Positions 1-10,189 of a stretch of 64,000 nucleotides of DNA are shown piece after piece. The position numbers and the translations under genes are program-made. Under the pieces are notes generated by a model. That model worked only from the letters and a program-made list of their open reading frames with translations. It ran no database searches and was not told the DNA's origin. The DNA is taken from assembly GCA_040285745.1 (NCBI GenBank), contig JAUFOR010000001.1, positions 744,001 through 808,000 on the forward strand, given 5' to 3'. Origin of the DNA: Barthelona sp. PCE. Taxonomy: Eukaryota; Metamonada: BaSk clade. Every line of letters begins with the position of its first letter. Position 1 is the stretch's first letter.

Positions 1-2509
1 AACCAGCATCAGCGATAGAGCAGTTAGGGGCACCCCATGATGAAGAGTATGTACCAGGATCACACATATGACACACACGTTCAAGGTCGTAAAACTCACC
101 TTGATTACAACTGTAAGAACAATACGTTAAACCGGACTTGCCGAACGTTCTTGTCTTATCACAGTTGTGAGGTAATGTCATGTTATCTGAAGGACAGTAT
201 TTCCATATAGGACATTCTTCAATGGTACCAGTGGTAACGTTGAAATATTCACCAGGTTTAGCTGTTCTGCACTTATGCATTTCAGCATCGTAGTTCTCAA
301 AAGGTCCACAAACATCGCATTGCAATGATCCTGGAGCTGAAATACCAACTTCACAAGGAAGACAGGTTCCGTTGGTGTGGGGGTATTGGTTTTCGGCACA
401 GTAGGGGCCATAACCGTAAGAAATATTAGCGTAAGTCTGACTATACATTGTGAAATTCAAGATAGTAAAGTCAACATTCCAAACACCACTGGAGCGAACA
501 AAAAAGTCATCAACATCCATATCTACAATAACTCTACGAATGGTAAAGTCGTTGTAGTTGGGTTCAATGTGAAGAACGGCACCGTACATCTTAAGGAGAC
601 AGAAATCGTTCTTAATACACGCAATCTTTGGATTCTGCTTCTCAACTGTCTTGCGGAAGTTGATATCCTTAACAGTGAAATCAGACATTGTGTTATATGG
701 ATCATCTCTAAAGTAACTCACCCAGACCTTGGAGTGTCCAGGACAGGTAATGAAGAGACGAACGTCAGTGTTGTCATCCATGTACTGAGTGTCCATGGAA
801 CAGCCATCAACTGGGAGAGTGAAGAGATCTTCTTGATAAGTTGCGTTTAAAAGTTTGCGCATGATAACTTCCTTACCTTTGATTACAACGAAACGGTGAG
901 CCGCATCGATTTCAGCAGCACCAGTAATAGTGCTGATGTCACCAAGATGGTGGTAGTAACTGTAATATGTAAGATCAGTGACGTGGCTAACATAAGCTTT
1001 TAGATCGTCCAAGTACCAAACTTTTCTACCAGCACCCTTATAACAATAAGACATAGTTTCAGTGAGAATAGCTCCATTGTTGAGAGCAGGACGGTAGCGT
1101 TGAGATACGTTCAATCCACCAAAAACAGAGACAATAGCAATACCTTCGAGTTGGGTAATACGGTATTCAGTAATTGGAACATGTGGGACGTTAAAAATTG
1201 ATGAAAGAGTTTCGTCCATAGTTCTAATCTGAGGAGGACTACGGACACCGGAGAATGGAGTTGGATTATCGCGGATAATACCAACTACTTTACCAGCAAT
1301 ATCGTATTCGTAAGCCTCCATCTTGTACTGGGTATATGAGTTGTAGCTCTTTGACAACAATGATGTCTTGTCAGAGGGAATGCTTGAAACGATACCAGAA
1401 CCACATGCACCAGAAATGAGTTTATAACATTCATTTTCAATTTTGAAATGCTTTTGTTCCCAGTTAAGACCATCGGAAACAGCGAGGATATCGATTTGAG
1501 ATTCACCTTCGCCGCTAGTGGCATCCTTGTCAAAATAATAAATACCTTCAACGAGATCTAAACCGACAACGGAATAGTTACCGGTAAACACAGTAAGTGT
1601 TTGTTTAGTAATGGGACTATTACTTAAGATTTCAATACTCTTAAGCATGATCTCATTATTGTTTTCAACTAAGAAGAAAACAGCACTTCTATCAACAATC
1701 TTCCAAGCCTTGACACCTTGTTGAACAAGATAAGTGGCTGTCATACCAGCAGAGTTGGTGACAACCTTCTGTACGCGATCAAGATTATCAAGAATATAGA
1801 TGAGTGTTCTGTTTCCGTCAACGCTCTCAAAATGGAAAGTTTCACGAACAAAATACTCAGCAACCCACGTATGCGTTGCCAAAGAAGATAAATGTAGTGA
1901 AACTCGATGTGTTCCATTGTAGACTGCAACCATACCAAAGGGTGAAACAATAAGTTTATCAGTAGAGTTAGGAGTAATGCCAGGCATGGAAACCTCCTTT
2001 TCGAGAGAAAAGACTTCATATCCCATATCATAAACACGAATCTTAGCTTCTCCCAAAAACTCACCAAGTACATAAAGCTTGTCGTCCAGTAAGACGGTGT
2101 CAACAATAGTAAAGTTGTTTAATTGGGTGTAAGTCATACCATTTAACTCAAGGAAACCGTTTTTGTTTCCAGCAAGCACTGCGTAGGGGATCTGCTGCCC
2201 TTTGTAGAGCTTAGACCTGCATGATACACAGGCATACGTAGTGGGGTTACCATAAGTATACTTCATTACACTTGGTCTGCTGGTTTCCCAGTCAGAAAGA
2301 AATGCTGCTTGAATATTGGGTAAGTATGTGAACTTCATACCAAATAAAGGTGAGGTTTGGTTGGAATAAACCTGTAAAGATGTCTGTACCCAGTCATATT
2401 GTGATGACTCAGGGCCCAAATTGATTTCAGTGAGCTTTGCAGCAAACACTGAGTTTAAACAAGTAAATAACAAAATAAGGCTGAAAATTTCCTTAAATCT
2501 GAATTGCAT
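1..2509 (-). CDS. Large cysteine-rich surface protein, N-terminal part (cut by window edge)
   Basis: The frame is open from the ATG at 2507-2509 to base 1, so 836 codons are visible and the 3' end lies outside the window. The first ~22 residues are a hydrophobic signal peptide ending near VFAAKL. A beta-rich region without recognised motif follows to about residue 700. Cysteine-rich repeats of the GCC2/GCC3 (ephrin-receptor-like) type then start, with CxxC spacing and PGTYSSSWG-like blocks. The same order and block motifs (CRTxxPGEYFN, ECP, CD, GEFYDxERVC) occur in the 2412-residue protein at 27666-34904, so the two are paralogues. By analogy this one should continue through more repeats to a C-terminal membrane anchor. 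The role is unknown; a surface or secreted receptor or adhesin is an inference. I am confident that it is a real gene. Confidence 0.88.
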   Translation of the reverse strand, partial: MQFRFKEIFSLILLFTCLNSVFAAKLTEINLGPESSQYDWVQTSLQVYSNQTSPLFGMKFTYLPNIQAAFLSDWETSRPSVMKYTYGNPTTYACVSCRSKLYKGQQIPYAVLAGNKNGFLELNGMTYTQLNNFTIVDTVLLDDKLYVLGEFLGEAKIRVYDMGYEVFSLEKEVSMPGITPNSTDKLIVSPFGMVAVYNGTHRVSLHLSSLATHTWVAEYFVRETFHFESVDGNRTLIYILDNLDRVQKVVTNSAGMTATYLVQQGVKAWKIVDRSAVFFLVENNNEIMLKSIEILSNSPITKQTLTVFTGNYSVVGLDLVEGIYYFDKDATSGEGESQIDILAVSDGLNWEQKHFKIENECYKLISGACGSGIVSSIPSDKTSLLSKSYNSYTQYKMEAYEYDIAGKVVGIIRDNPTPFSGVRSPPQIRTMDETLSSIFNVPHVPITEYRITQLEGIAIVSVFGGLNVSQRYRPALNNGAILTETMSYCYKGAGRKVWYLDDLKAYVSHVTDLTYYSYYHHLGDISTITGAAEIDAAHRFVVIKGKEVIMRKLLNATYQEDLFTLPVDGCSMDTQYMDDNTDVRLFITCPGHSKVWVSYFRDDPYNTMSDFTVKDINFRKTVEKQNPKIACIKNDFCLLKMYGAVLHIEPNYNDFTIRRVIVDMDVDDFFVRSSGVWNVDFTILNFTMYSQTYANISYGYGPYCAENQYPHTNGTCLPCEVGISAPGSLQCDVCGPFENYDAEMHKCRTAKPGEYFNVTTGTIEECPIWKYCPSDNMTLPHNCDKTRTFGKSGLTYCSYSCNQGEFYDLERVCHMCDPGTYSSSWGAPNCSIADAG

Positions 2510-2779
2510 TTGAAAAGTTGAGAAAATAAATCCAAAAAGAAGTGGGGAAATTGGAAAGCAACATATATTGGGTGTTTGAATTTTTTACGGTATATGCGGT
2601 TTGTGCCTCAGCTTTTTTGAGCAATGTAGAACAGCTGCATTACATAAGAAGTGAAAAAAAGGAGAAAATCTACTTTTTCAGCTATATTTAGCAGTTTTTA
2701 TATTGATGTTTTGAGTGTTTTTACTTTTGATGTATCAAGCTTACATATCAAAACAGACGAAAGACATAGTTTTACAAGA

Positions 2780-5700
2780 TTATTGATGGATATCACATCC
2801 CTTTAATGCAATGTCGATTATTCGATCCAAATTCAAAGGTTTACCCTCATCGAATGACTCAAGACGATTTAAGAGAGCTTCTCCATCAACAAACTGAGGA
2901 GGATTCATAGCCATACCACGAATGGTTTCTAAAAGGGTGTTTTGATGCTCTTGCAGTCCGAAAAACTTGAGGCTCTCAAGCAAATCGAGTAAAGACAAGA
3001 GTAGATCTTGTTGAGGCAGTTCTTGAATACACAAAAGAACTTGTTCCATATTATCAGTAAAGAGATCGATTCTATTGTGATGCAATAAACAAATCATAAC
3101 CAATAAGATATCCATTACTGTCTCCCTCCTTACTTCCGTGGTGTTGAATTTTCCGCTGACCAGAAGCGATGAATTTCGAGTTGGAATACCATTGTGTAGA
3201 ATCTCAGTTACGAGAAGTTTGAAAATTTCCAACAGATTGACATCGATACCATTCTCAAATACCATAATGAAGAGAAGACGAGCTACCCAAAGATCACGGA
3301 GTCCATCCCTTGAACCAGGGAATAAAGAATTGACGAATTTCTTCAGTTGATATGAAGAAGCGCTATTCATCTGTGCTCTGGAAGATCTACGTTGTTTAGG
3401 GGTAGAACGATCACTGAAACTAGCACGAATGTCATCGGTGAGGTTGGTTGCTTTTGTCACAACATGGTTGATGAAAGGACCAGCCTGACCACGTGCATGC
3501 CACAGTGATTTGTTGTGCCAGTCAAGAGCAACTGCGTTCTTACACAGGAACTCTACCAATTGGAATAGTTGCTTGTTTTCTGGGGTGAACCAATCGTGTT
3601 GAAGGCATACTCCGAAACCTGGAAGGTTCATAAGACCAAAGATGGAGAAGCTATGACGGACGATATCGAGCTTTGTGATTGCTGCAGATACAGCAGAAAG
3701 CTTCTTCTTGTGATGTTTGGCACTAGCTGCAATGACACGTTGCAACGCAGCATAAGAGAATGGGAAGTTGGGCATAACATCCTTGAGAGCAGTTTGACAG
3801 TGTTTAAAGAAGTCAGTTGATGTCCACATGGCGGGGTAAACCATACTTAGTGAACAACACACTGCAAGCCATCTAGATACAAGGTTTGCATCTGAAAGTC
3901 TATTTGATTTAACGAGTTGAGTGCTGTATTTGAGCAGATATGAGAATCCTGCCAGGTCATCATTTGTTAAAACTATAGGCGGCATGTAATCGAGCAGAAC
4001 AACGAACAATACGTAGTTCTTAGCGAAGAACAAGTGTGATGAATGAACATTTGATTGATTACGGTCGTCGCGTATTGTACGGAACTCAACACGGTATTTC
4101 TGAGAAAACTTGAAGAAAAACTCACGCCGATTGGTCTCTCCAAATATCTCATTCAGCAAAATAAGTAGCTCTAATGTTTTCTTCTGAAGGAAGGTGATTG
4201 TCTCATGATTGTGTTTGTTTATCGTCACTTCATTAGTTAGACCGTTGTAGAAATTAGTGATGATGCTATCAAAGTCGCTCTTGAAGAAGCACATAATAAA
4301 GTCTTGCAGAACAGCCGGTGGTATGCGTCTGAACATGTTAAGGATTGTATCCTTTAAGCGCAATTTGAGCAGCGCCTCACGGTACCCAAAGTTTCCTGGA
4401 TCCTGCTGATGTTTGGTGCTCTTTAACATAATTTGATCATCAATAGCCGAAAAAGAAAATTGATCGTCATTAACCTCAACAACGAAGTCTTTAATCTTGA
4501 TATTGGTAACATCATCCTCCTCAGTGAATATATATCTCAGATCAGTGACAAGGAATAAGAACAGTTCAATGACGGTACAAACCAAATCATCCAATGTGAG
4601 GATCTGAGTATGTGTAGAGGCTGTATCTTCCATTTCATCGAAAATGTCCATCCATTCGGAGGCACAAAGCTCAACAATACGTGTGATACAAGCAATGACA
4701 GATGTGAATATCTGTTCAGGAATGAGTCTATGCTTAACAATTGCAAAAAATTTATCCAATAATCCAGCAAAAAATCGTCCATCAAGGTCGGCAATCTCAG
4801 TTATTTCGTTAAAGAAAGATGTGTACATGTTGAAAATGATCGAATTGGTCCATATTATCTTTGAATTTAAGTTATCATACAGCAAATCCAAAATATGAGG
4901 GATAATAACACGAACACCTTCATTATTCATTAACCTAATTAAACTTGAAAAACCACATGTAATGGCGAGTTCAACCAGGGGTTCAGGGTGCTGTGTAACA
5001 TCAAAAAGCGAAACAAGAGACTCCAACTGATCAGGTGTAGGGGCGTTAAGAGGTAGTTGTAATACTGCCAAACCTGTAGCAAGGGAATATGCTGTGAAAA
5101 ATAGCTGCGTAATTCCTTCATCATCATCAGTTGTTTTGAAGCACTCAATTATGTCAAGCAACTCTTCTAACGAGAGGAAGCGGCAGTATGAAAAGCGAGG
5201 AATCACACAAATGTAACTAACAAGCTGCAACAGCTTCAATTTCTGCTTCAATTCAATCTTAAACATATCATCAAGTCTGAATGCGAAGAAAAGGCGAGAT
5301 ATTATAAGGAGTTGATTCATAGTATCAGATGAAAAAGTTTCCAGTAATTCATCAACAACATCAACGACTACGGGATCTTTTGAAGACTTACCACGAATAA
5401 ATGCTGAAAGGAGAGCAACAGTGCATATACTCAATGAGTATTCAGTCACAGTAAAGCTAAAGTTATCCTTGGTTATGACTCCATTAATTGAATCAAGTTT
5501 TAGAAGTAAGTCCCTTGTGACATTGTTAAAGGTAGTAGATGTTAAAAGTGTGTAAATTTTGTGGTACGCATCAGGACAATCATCTCCATTGTCAAGAAGA
5601 TCAAAGACCAGCTTGATTGTATATCTTGAATCCATACGAACAAGCGTAACGAAAAAATCTATCAATTTTCGATGGTTCAAACGTTCGTTGGGCATCGACT

Positions 5701-7663
5701 GTGTGATATCAGTGGGAAGCAACATCCATAGCTCAGGAAGATAAAAACGTTGCATTCCCAACAATATTTCTATATCATTAGGTGATAAAGTTGGAAATCC
5801 AATATCTTGTGATAAAAGTCCGATTAAAAACGTTGAAATAACGTGTGCACCGGTCTCCATATAAATCTCATGAAGAGTGAGGAAATAAGGGTACCACTGT
5901 CGAACTGTTATGCTGCTAAATCCTGAAAAATCAGAAAAAACCTTTGTGTACATACACAAAAACTCTAAGAACACAGGTTCATCATACGTATACGTCTTGA
6001 CAACATCTCCGTATATCTTTGGGAGAAAACGCATCAGACTTTCGTATGCACTTTTCTTAGTGTTAGCACTGGTTGTGGCATTCTGCATCATTAGCAGTGC
6101 GTTGATAAGAAGATTGTATAAAGAGAGTGGGGTGTACTGAGACGCAAAGGTGTGTACAAATGAGTAATCAATTGACACACCCAAATATGCAAAAACTGAA
6201 AAAATTCTGAAGTTATCGTACATTGTGTTTGCACCGGCCAAAACTGTGTTCAAGATTGGAATTCGGTCGTCTTCTACGCTGCCAGCGCTGTGATATTCGT
6301 TGATTACTGCAGAAAATTCAGAAATATCTAATGATAATTTATCACGATGGAAACAAGTAGAAAAGCAATTTGTTCCATTGATGAAACTTAGAAAATCACT
6401 AAAGTGAAGTTTAAAGTTGTCGCTAAAATTAAAATTAGTATCAATTAACATCAATTCCCCATTAAAATATAGTTGCAAAACATCTACAACATTATCATTA
6501 TCAATGTTAAAAGTAAAAAGATACTTGGTGAACGCCTTCGCCCAGTAGTAAAGGGAACCTGTGAAATTCCCGATTAAACCATCAAAGTAAACGGCAAAGA
6601 AATTCTGTAAAAACTTTATGAAGAAATATACATGTTCAAAATTTGCTATATCACTCTCATATAGAACATGTCTTTTGCTGAGTGATGATACTGGAAGGAT
6701 AGTAAATAATACAATTTCACGATAATCATTTTTGAACATTTCATCAATAAATGGAGTGAAGAGACTGAGTAATTCTTTTTCTAAAAATTCTAAATTAAAG
6801 AAATATGTGTTAATAAACTTAATAAAAGAATGGAACATATACGAGAACTTCTTTTTCATCTTTAACTGAAGATCTTTTGGATTCTTACTCAATGCTACTT
6901 TAAAAACTTCAAAAATAACATTTAAACACTTTAAAGCATATTTAATGAGTTCAATATCACTATCCATATCAAAAAGTTCAAGAGATTTTGTGATTATCAA
7001 CTTAAAGTGTGCTAATTGATCATAATCATTAAGATTCTCTAAAATAACATAATCTTTCAGAAGCGGTAAAGCTAACACATTAATTGAAACACAAGAGCTG
7101 CTAGTAACAACAGGAAGCACATGTTCTAAGACGAAAGTTGTTCTATTAAATACATCAGCTAAATCATAAAAAGAATGAAAAATGAATTCAACAATGCTTT
7201 TAGCAACAAAAGTTCCATTGGAATCATGAACATCATACATAAACACCAGGGAATGCATTAAAATGGATGAAATACTGCCAAATACTCGCATAAAAAGACT
7301 AGCGTATTCTTTAATGTATCCAATTATAATGTGACTTTTATCGTCCATTGTGATTGCAAGAGAGTGTAATGTGTAGCATACCGTGTCAAGGAAGGCAGTC
7401 GTGAGTGGGATATCATCGAATTTTTCGAGATTGCTGAGAATAATTGGAATAATTGAAAGAAATTCTGATTCAACATTTGGTTGAGTAATAGCAGCTTGGA
7501 TTGCTTTTAAAAATGGCTCAGTGAACTTTTGTGTATTAACTATCTCCTTATTGGCAAAGAATTCCACAAAATCATTTGCATATTGAATTAGTTCAATGTT
7601 TGAAGGTGTTTCTAGCCCTAAAAAGCGATTGAGTATGTTTTCAATTGGAGTGGGTTCTGTCAT
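2780..7663 (-). CDS. Giant helical protein, 1627 residues, function unknown
   Basis: An uninterrupted frame starts at ATG 7661-7663 (MTEPTPIENILN). A slightly longer frame upstream has no ATG. The protein is dominated by leucine/isoleucine/phenylalanine-rich helices with no signal peptide or clear membrane segment. This looks like an alpha-solenoid (HEAT/ARM-like) scaffold, but no family motif was recognised. A basic serine/arginine patch lies near residues 1415-1440 (DRSTPKQRRSSRAQ). Large nuclear-pore, importin-like or trafficking scaffolds are possible, and I cannot choose among them. It is transcribed away from the V-ATPase F gene, with a 188-base divergent gap. Confidence 0.85.
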   Translation of the reverse strand: MTEPTPIENILNRFLGLETPSNIELIQYANDFVEFFANKEIVNTQKFTEPFLKAIQAAITQPNVESEFLSIIPIILSNLEKFDDIPLTTAFLDTVCYTLHSLAITMDDKSHIIIGYIKEYASLFMRVFGSISSILMHSLVFMYDVHDSNGTFVAKSIVEFIFHSFYDLADVFNRTTFVLEHVLPVVTSSSCVSINVLALPLLKDYVILENLNDYDQLAHFKLIITKSLELFDMDSDIELIKYALKCLNVIFEVFKVALSKNPKDLQLKMKKKFSYMFHSFIKFINTYFFNLEFLEKELLSLFTPFIDEMFKNDYREIVLFTILPVSSLSKRHVLYESDIANFEHVYFFIKFLQNFFAVYFDGLIGNFTGSLYYWAKAFTKYLFTFNIDNDNVVDVLQLYFNGELMLIDTNFNFSDNFKLHFSDFLSFINGTNCFSTCFHRDKLSLDISEFSAVINEYHSAGSVEDDRIPILNTVLAGANTMYDNFRIFSVFAYLGVSIDYSFVHTFASQYTPLSLYNLLINALLMMQNATTSANTKKSAYESLMRFLPKIYGDVVKTYTYDEPVFLEFLCMYTKVFSDFSGFSSITVRQWYPYFLTLHEIYMETGAHVISTFLIGLLSQDIGFPTLSPNDIEILLGMQRFYLPELWMLLPTDITQSMPNERLNHRKLIDFFVTLVRMDSRYTIKLVFDLLDNGDDCPDAYHKIYTLLTSTTFNNVTRDLLLKLDSINGVITKDNFSFTVTEYSLSICTVALLSAFIRGKSSKDPVVVDVVDELLETFSSDTMNQLLIISRLFFAFRLDDMFKIELKQKLKLLQLVSYICVIPRFSYCRFLSLEELLDIIECFKTTDDDEGITQLFFTAYSLATGLAVLQLPLNAPTPDQLESLVSLFDVTQHPEPLVELAITCGFSSLIRLMNNEGVRVIIPHILDLLYDNLNSKIIWTNSIIFNMYTSFFNEITEIADLDGRFFAGLLDKFFAIVKHRLIPEQIFTSVIACITRIVELCASEWMDIFDEMEDTASTHTQILTLDDLVCTVIELFLFLVTDLRYIFTEEDDVTNIKIKDFVVEVNDDQFSFSAIDDQIMLKSTKHQQDPGNFGYREALLKLRLKDTILNMFRRIPPAVLQDFIMCFFKSDFDSIITNFYNGLTNEVTINKHNHETITFLQKKTLELLILLNEIFGETNRREFFFKFSQKYRVEFRTIRDDRNQSNVHSSHLFFAKNYVLFVVLLDYMPPIVLTNDDLAGFSYLLKYSTQLVKSNRLSDANLVSRWLAVCCSLSMVYPAMWTSTDFFKHCQTALKDVMPNFPFSYAALQRVIAASAKHHKKKLSAVSAAITKLDIVRHSFSIFGLMNLPGFGVCLQHDWFTPENKQLFQLVEFLCKNAVALDWHNKSLWHARGQAGPFINHVVTKATNLTDDIRASFSDRSTPKQRRSSRAQMNSASSYQLKKFVNSLFPGSRDGLRDLWVARLLFIMVFENGIDVNLLEIFKLLVTEILHNGIPTRNSSLLVSGKFNTTEVRRETVMDILLVMICLLHHNRIDLFTDNMEQVLLCIQELPQQDLLLSLLDLLESLKFFGLQEHQNTLLETIRGMAMNPPQFVDGEALLNRLESFDEGKPLNLDRIIDIALKGCDIHQ

Positions 7664-7851
7664 ATGTGTTTGCGCACGAGAAATGGAGTAGAAATGAAGA
7701 AACAATATTTCTTCTCAACTTTCTTGGTTGTTCGTGGTCTGAAGACCCCGAGACGGACGAACTATTGGTTCCAAATTATGGGTTTCTAATTCAACCGATA
7801 TTTTGCAATGTTGATTGTTCTTAACCTTTTTCAAATTTTGGGCGTTTTATA

Positions 7852-8127
7852 ATGGAAGGAAGAAACCTCATTGCTGTCATTGGGGACGAAAGCACCGTGA
7901 CGGGATGCCTATTAGCAGGAGTTGGCGAGAAATTTGAGCATTCCAATGAGACGAATTATTTAATCGTTACTAATGATACAAAGACGCAGGAAATTGAGAA
8001 TACTTTTCGTTCATTTACAAGAAATCCAGTTATTGCAGTTGTTATGATCACAAAAGATGTAGCTCAACGGATTCAAATGCTCATCGATAATTACGAGGGT
8101 GTGGAACCTGTTGTGACAGTGTTGTAG
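7852..8127 (+). CDS. V-type ATPase subunit F, C-terminally short
   Basis: The 91-residue product begins with the family hallmark IAVIGDESTVTGCLLAGVG, followed by IENTFRSFTRNPVIAVVMITKDVAQ. This matches the Rossmann-like domain of subunit F, which sits in the central rotor (D/F stalk) of the V1 sector. Family members are usually about 115-125 residues. This one stops at VEPVVTVL, where others continue with a PSKxxPYDP-type segment and a C-terminal helix. No GTAT donor precedes the TAG, and no other frame downstream resembles the missing part. The next gene converges with only 19 bases between the stops. Either this is a truly short subunit or the tail was lost. Identity is firm; completeness is uncertain. 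Confidence 0.85.
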   Translation: MEGRNLIAVIGDESTVTGCLLAGVGEKFEHSNETNYLIVTNDTKTQEIENTFRSFTRNPVIAVVMITKDVAQRIQMLIDNYEGVEPVVTVL

Positions 8128-8146
8128 TTTGTACTTATTACCACAA

Positions 8147-8635
8147 TCAAGTATGGTTCATTGTTAATGGTAATTCCGGGCAGTTGCTTTGATAACTTAA
8201 AAGATATTGGCTTAGCTCTGTAAACCCTAGCTTCTCGTACTCCGACTTTGCTTCGTGTCTCATTTTAATCTCCTTTAGAATGGAATCTTGATTAGAGAAT
8301 TGAAATGAACTTGTGTACATTCTTTCCTCTTTTTTAGACATGCAATCTTCAATAAAACTCGTATCTATTACATTTAAATCAGGAGAATTGATGAAGTTTA
8401 AAGAAAGTTTCTTTAGCCCATACCCAGGGTGAGCGCATGTATTTATAGGTGGTTCCGCAGCGGCTAATTCAAGACAATGGCGGTATTGGAGGTCGTGGAC
8501 TCCCTGCGAAGGATCATATACTGAGTCTAATGCGTTTTCTGTAAAATTGCTCAAAGCACGCTCTGCTTTGACATAATATTGAGGCTGTTCGAAATCACAA
8601 CAGCAAAAGGGTTCGCTTTTTGATGTATATGTCAT
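8147..8635 (-). CDS. Hypothetical protein, 162 residues
   Basis: ATG at 8633-8635, TGA stop at 8147-8149. The N-terminus carries a cysteine cluster (EPFCCCDFEQPQYYVKAERAL). The rest is mixed polar sequence without signal peptide or membrane segment. The length, a clean ATG and its fit between neighbours (19 bases from the V-ATPase F stop, 69 bases head to head with the next gene) support a real gene. The short aromatic/polar style resembles small axonemal proteins, but I recognise no family and assign no function. Confidence 0.65.
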   Translation of the reverse strand: MTYTSKSEPFCCCDFEQPQYYVKAERALSNFTENALDSVYDPSQGVHDLQYRHCLELAAAEPPINTCAHPGYGLKKLSLNFINSPDLNVIDTSFIEDCMSKKEERMYTSSFQFSNQDSILKEIKMRHEAKSEYEKLGFTELSQYLLSYQSNCPELPLTMNHT

Positions 8636-8704
8636 CTATAAAACGATGAAAGAAAGTGTTTTGTGTAATTCACTTCCTTTCTCTTTGTGGGAGTTTTTTT
8701 TTGA

Positions 8705-9997
8705 ATGACAGTGGTAGAACAGGGTTTTACCGTTCCCCTTTGCAATGTACAATCAGCGGAGCTCAGTTTACTGCGTTCAGTTTTTGATGAAGTTAGCGTT
8801 TTACTCTCGGGTTATAGGAATGATGGGTCTAAATCCAACAAACCACCCCATGCAGTTGTTGTTGAGCCGATAAAGAAGGTTCAAAAGAAGAAAAAGAAAC
8901 TTCCTATTCATGTACCTTCACCAGTTGTTTTAAACGTTTCTGAGAAACAGAAGGTTATTATTTCCAAGCCGAAGGTTAAAAATGTTGTTAATACTCCCAA
9001 AAAAAGTGCAAAGGTTAACATAACTGCAAAAATCATCCCTGAGCCAAAAAAGACTATTCAAAGTTCCGTAAAGACTGCTAAGAGTTCCTTAAATACCAAA
9101 AAACTCAATAAGATACCTATTACTAAGCCCAAGAAGGTCATAACGAATGTACCCCAACCTGTTTCTATAGGATTGACGGACATTATTGATGAACCAGGCG
9201 CAGTGGTTAAATCTAAAGAGGAACCGGTTGTGTTGGATAAGCCAATGAAGAAACCACCAATTATATTAGCAAAACCGAAACAGACACCTTTGAAGGAAAA
9301 AAAGGCTACAGCCAAACCTGCAGTATTGCCAGCGATTGGGATACCAGCCACAGTAGAATCATCTGTCAAATCCTCTATGAAAGATGAAGAACATGTTGTC
9401 ATGGAACCTATTCCAATTGACAATCCAAAGACTAATCCAGTCGGAAGTCAAGAAAAGAAAAGTGTAAGAATGCCAAAGAAAGCAAGCTTGGACCTTACAG
9501 GATTAGATTTAAAGGACTTTGGTATTGATGTTAAGCGTGTTGTTGAGAAGAAACGAGCGAAAACAAATCAACCGAAGAAGATTCAGGTTTCACAAAATTC
9601 AAAAGCAGCATTATCTCGAATTTTAATGTCAGAAAGTGACTCATATGAAGGTCATACATTCGTGTATGAATACTCAGCACAGACTATTCCCGATTACTCG
9701 GGGATAAAGATCAGACACAAGGAGCGTGATTCAGTAAGAAGCATATTTCCAAGAACTAGAAAGTATAAATTAACAGATGAATGTGTGAAGAGCTGGAAAA
9801 ATTTCCACACTAATTCAAGATTTAAAAAGGTACCAAAGGCTGGGTTACAGTTGAGAAAAAATTTCGCATATGGTGCATTTGTACTTAATAATGATTTAGA
9901 TAGGATGTTCAGTGAGCTAGAAATTCCATGGACCATAAGACCAGATGTTATTGAAGAAGAGTGTATGCAACATTTGGAGCATTTTGAAATGGTATAA
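8705..9997 (+). CDS. Lysine/proline-rich basic protein, 430 residues
   Basis: The ATG is at 8705. Residues about 45-290 are low-complexity: Lys, Pro, Val and Ile repeats of the form KPKxV, probably disordered. The C-terminal ~130 residues are more ordered, with basic and aromatic stretches such as IPDYSGIKIRHKERDS and FPRTRKYKLTDECVKSW. It could be a microtubule- or DNA-binding protein because of its charge, but no motif was recognised. It shares a 69-base divergent promoter region with the gene at 8147-8635. Confidence 0.75.
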   Translation: MTVVEQGFTVPLCNVQSAELSLLRSVFDEVSVLLSGYRNDGSKSNKPPHAVVVEPIKKVQKKKKKLPIHVPSPVVLNVSEKQKVIISKPKVKNVVNTPKKSAKVNITAKIIPEPKKTIQSSVKTAKSSLNTKKLNKIPITKPKKVITNVPQPVSIGLTDIIDEPGAVVKSKEEPVVLDKPMKKPPIILAKPKQTPLKEKKATAKPAVLPAIGIPATVESSVKSSMKDEEHVVMEPIPIDNPKTNPVGSQEKKSVRMPKKASLDLTGLDLKDFGIDVKRVVEKKRAKTNQPKKIQVSQNSKAALSRILMSESDSYEGHTFVYEYSAQTIPDYSGIKIRHKERDSVRSIFPRTRKYKLTDECVKSWKNFHTNSRFKKVPKAGLQLRKNFAYGAFVLNNDLDRMFSELEIPWTIRPDVIEEECMQHLEHFEMV

Positions 9998-10189
9998 TTA
10001 TAGTAAATATTGGGTTTTGTAACGGCCCTACAATGTATTGAAGGATTATGTGAGCTGTTGGAAATAAATAATTAGATTGAGCTGGATCGCCATAACTTTG
10101 AGAGTCGAATTTCTTTTTTCCACCCTTTTCTACGTTTTACAACCAAGAGGCATCAAGTACTTCATTTTGAGCCATATGTTATATATAGA

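Noticed and set aside
961-1005. CTAACATAAG on the plus strand, similar to an intron acceptor
   Set aside because: It lies on the antisense strand of a continuous coding frame and lacks the correct strand and spacing for an intron.
9058-9423. 121-codon hydrophobic ORF antisense to the Lys/Pro-rich protein
   Set aside because: Antisense of Lys/Pro/Val codons automatically gives Phe/Gly/Leu-rich frames; no independent support.
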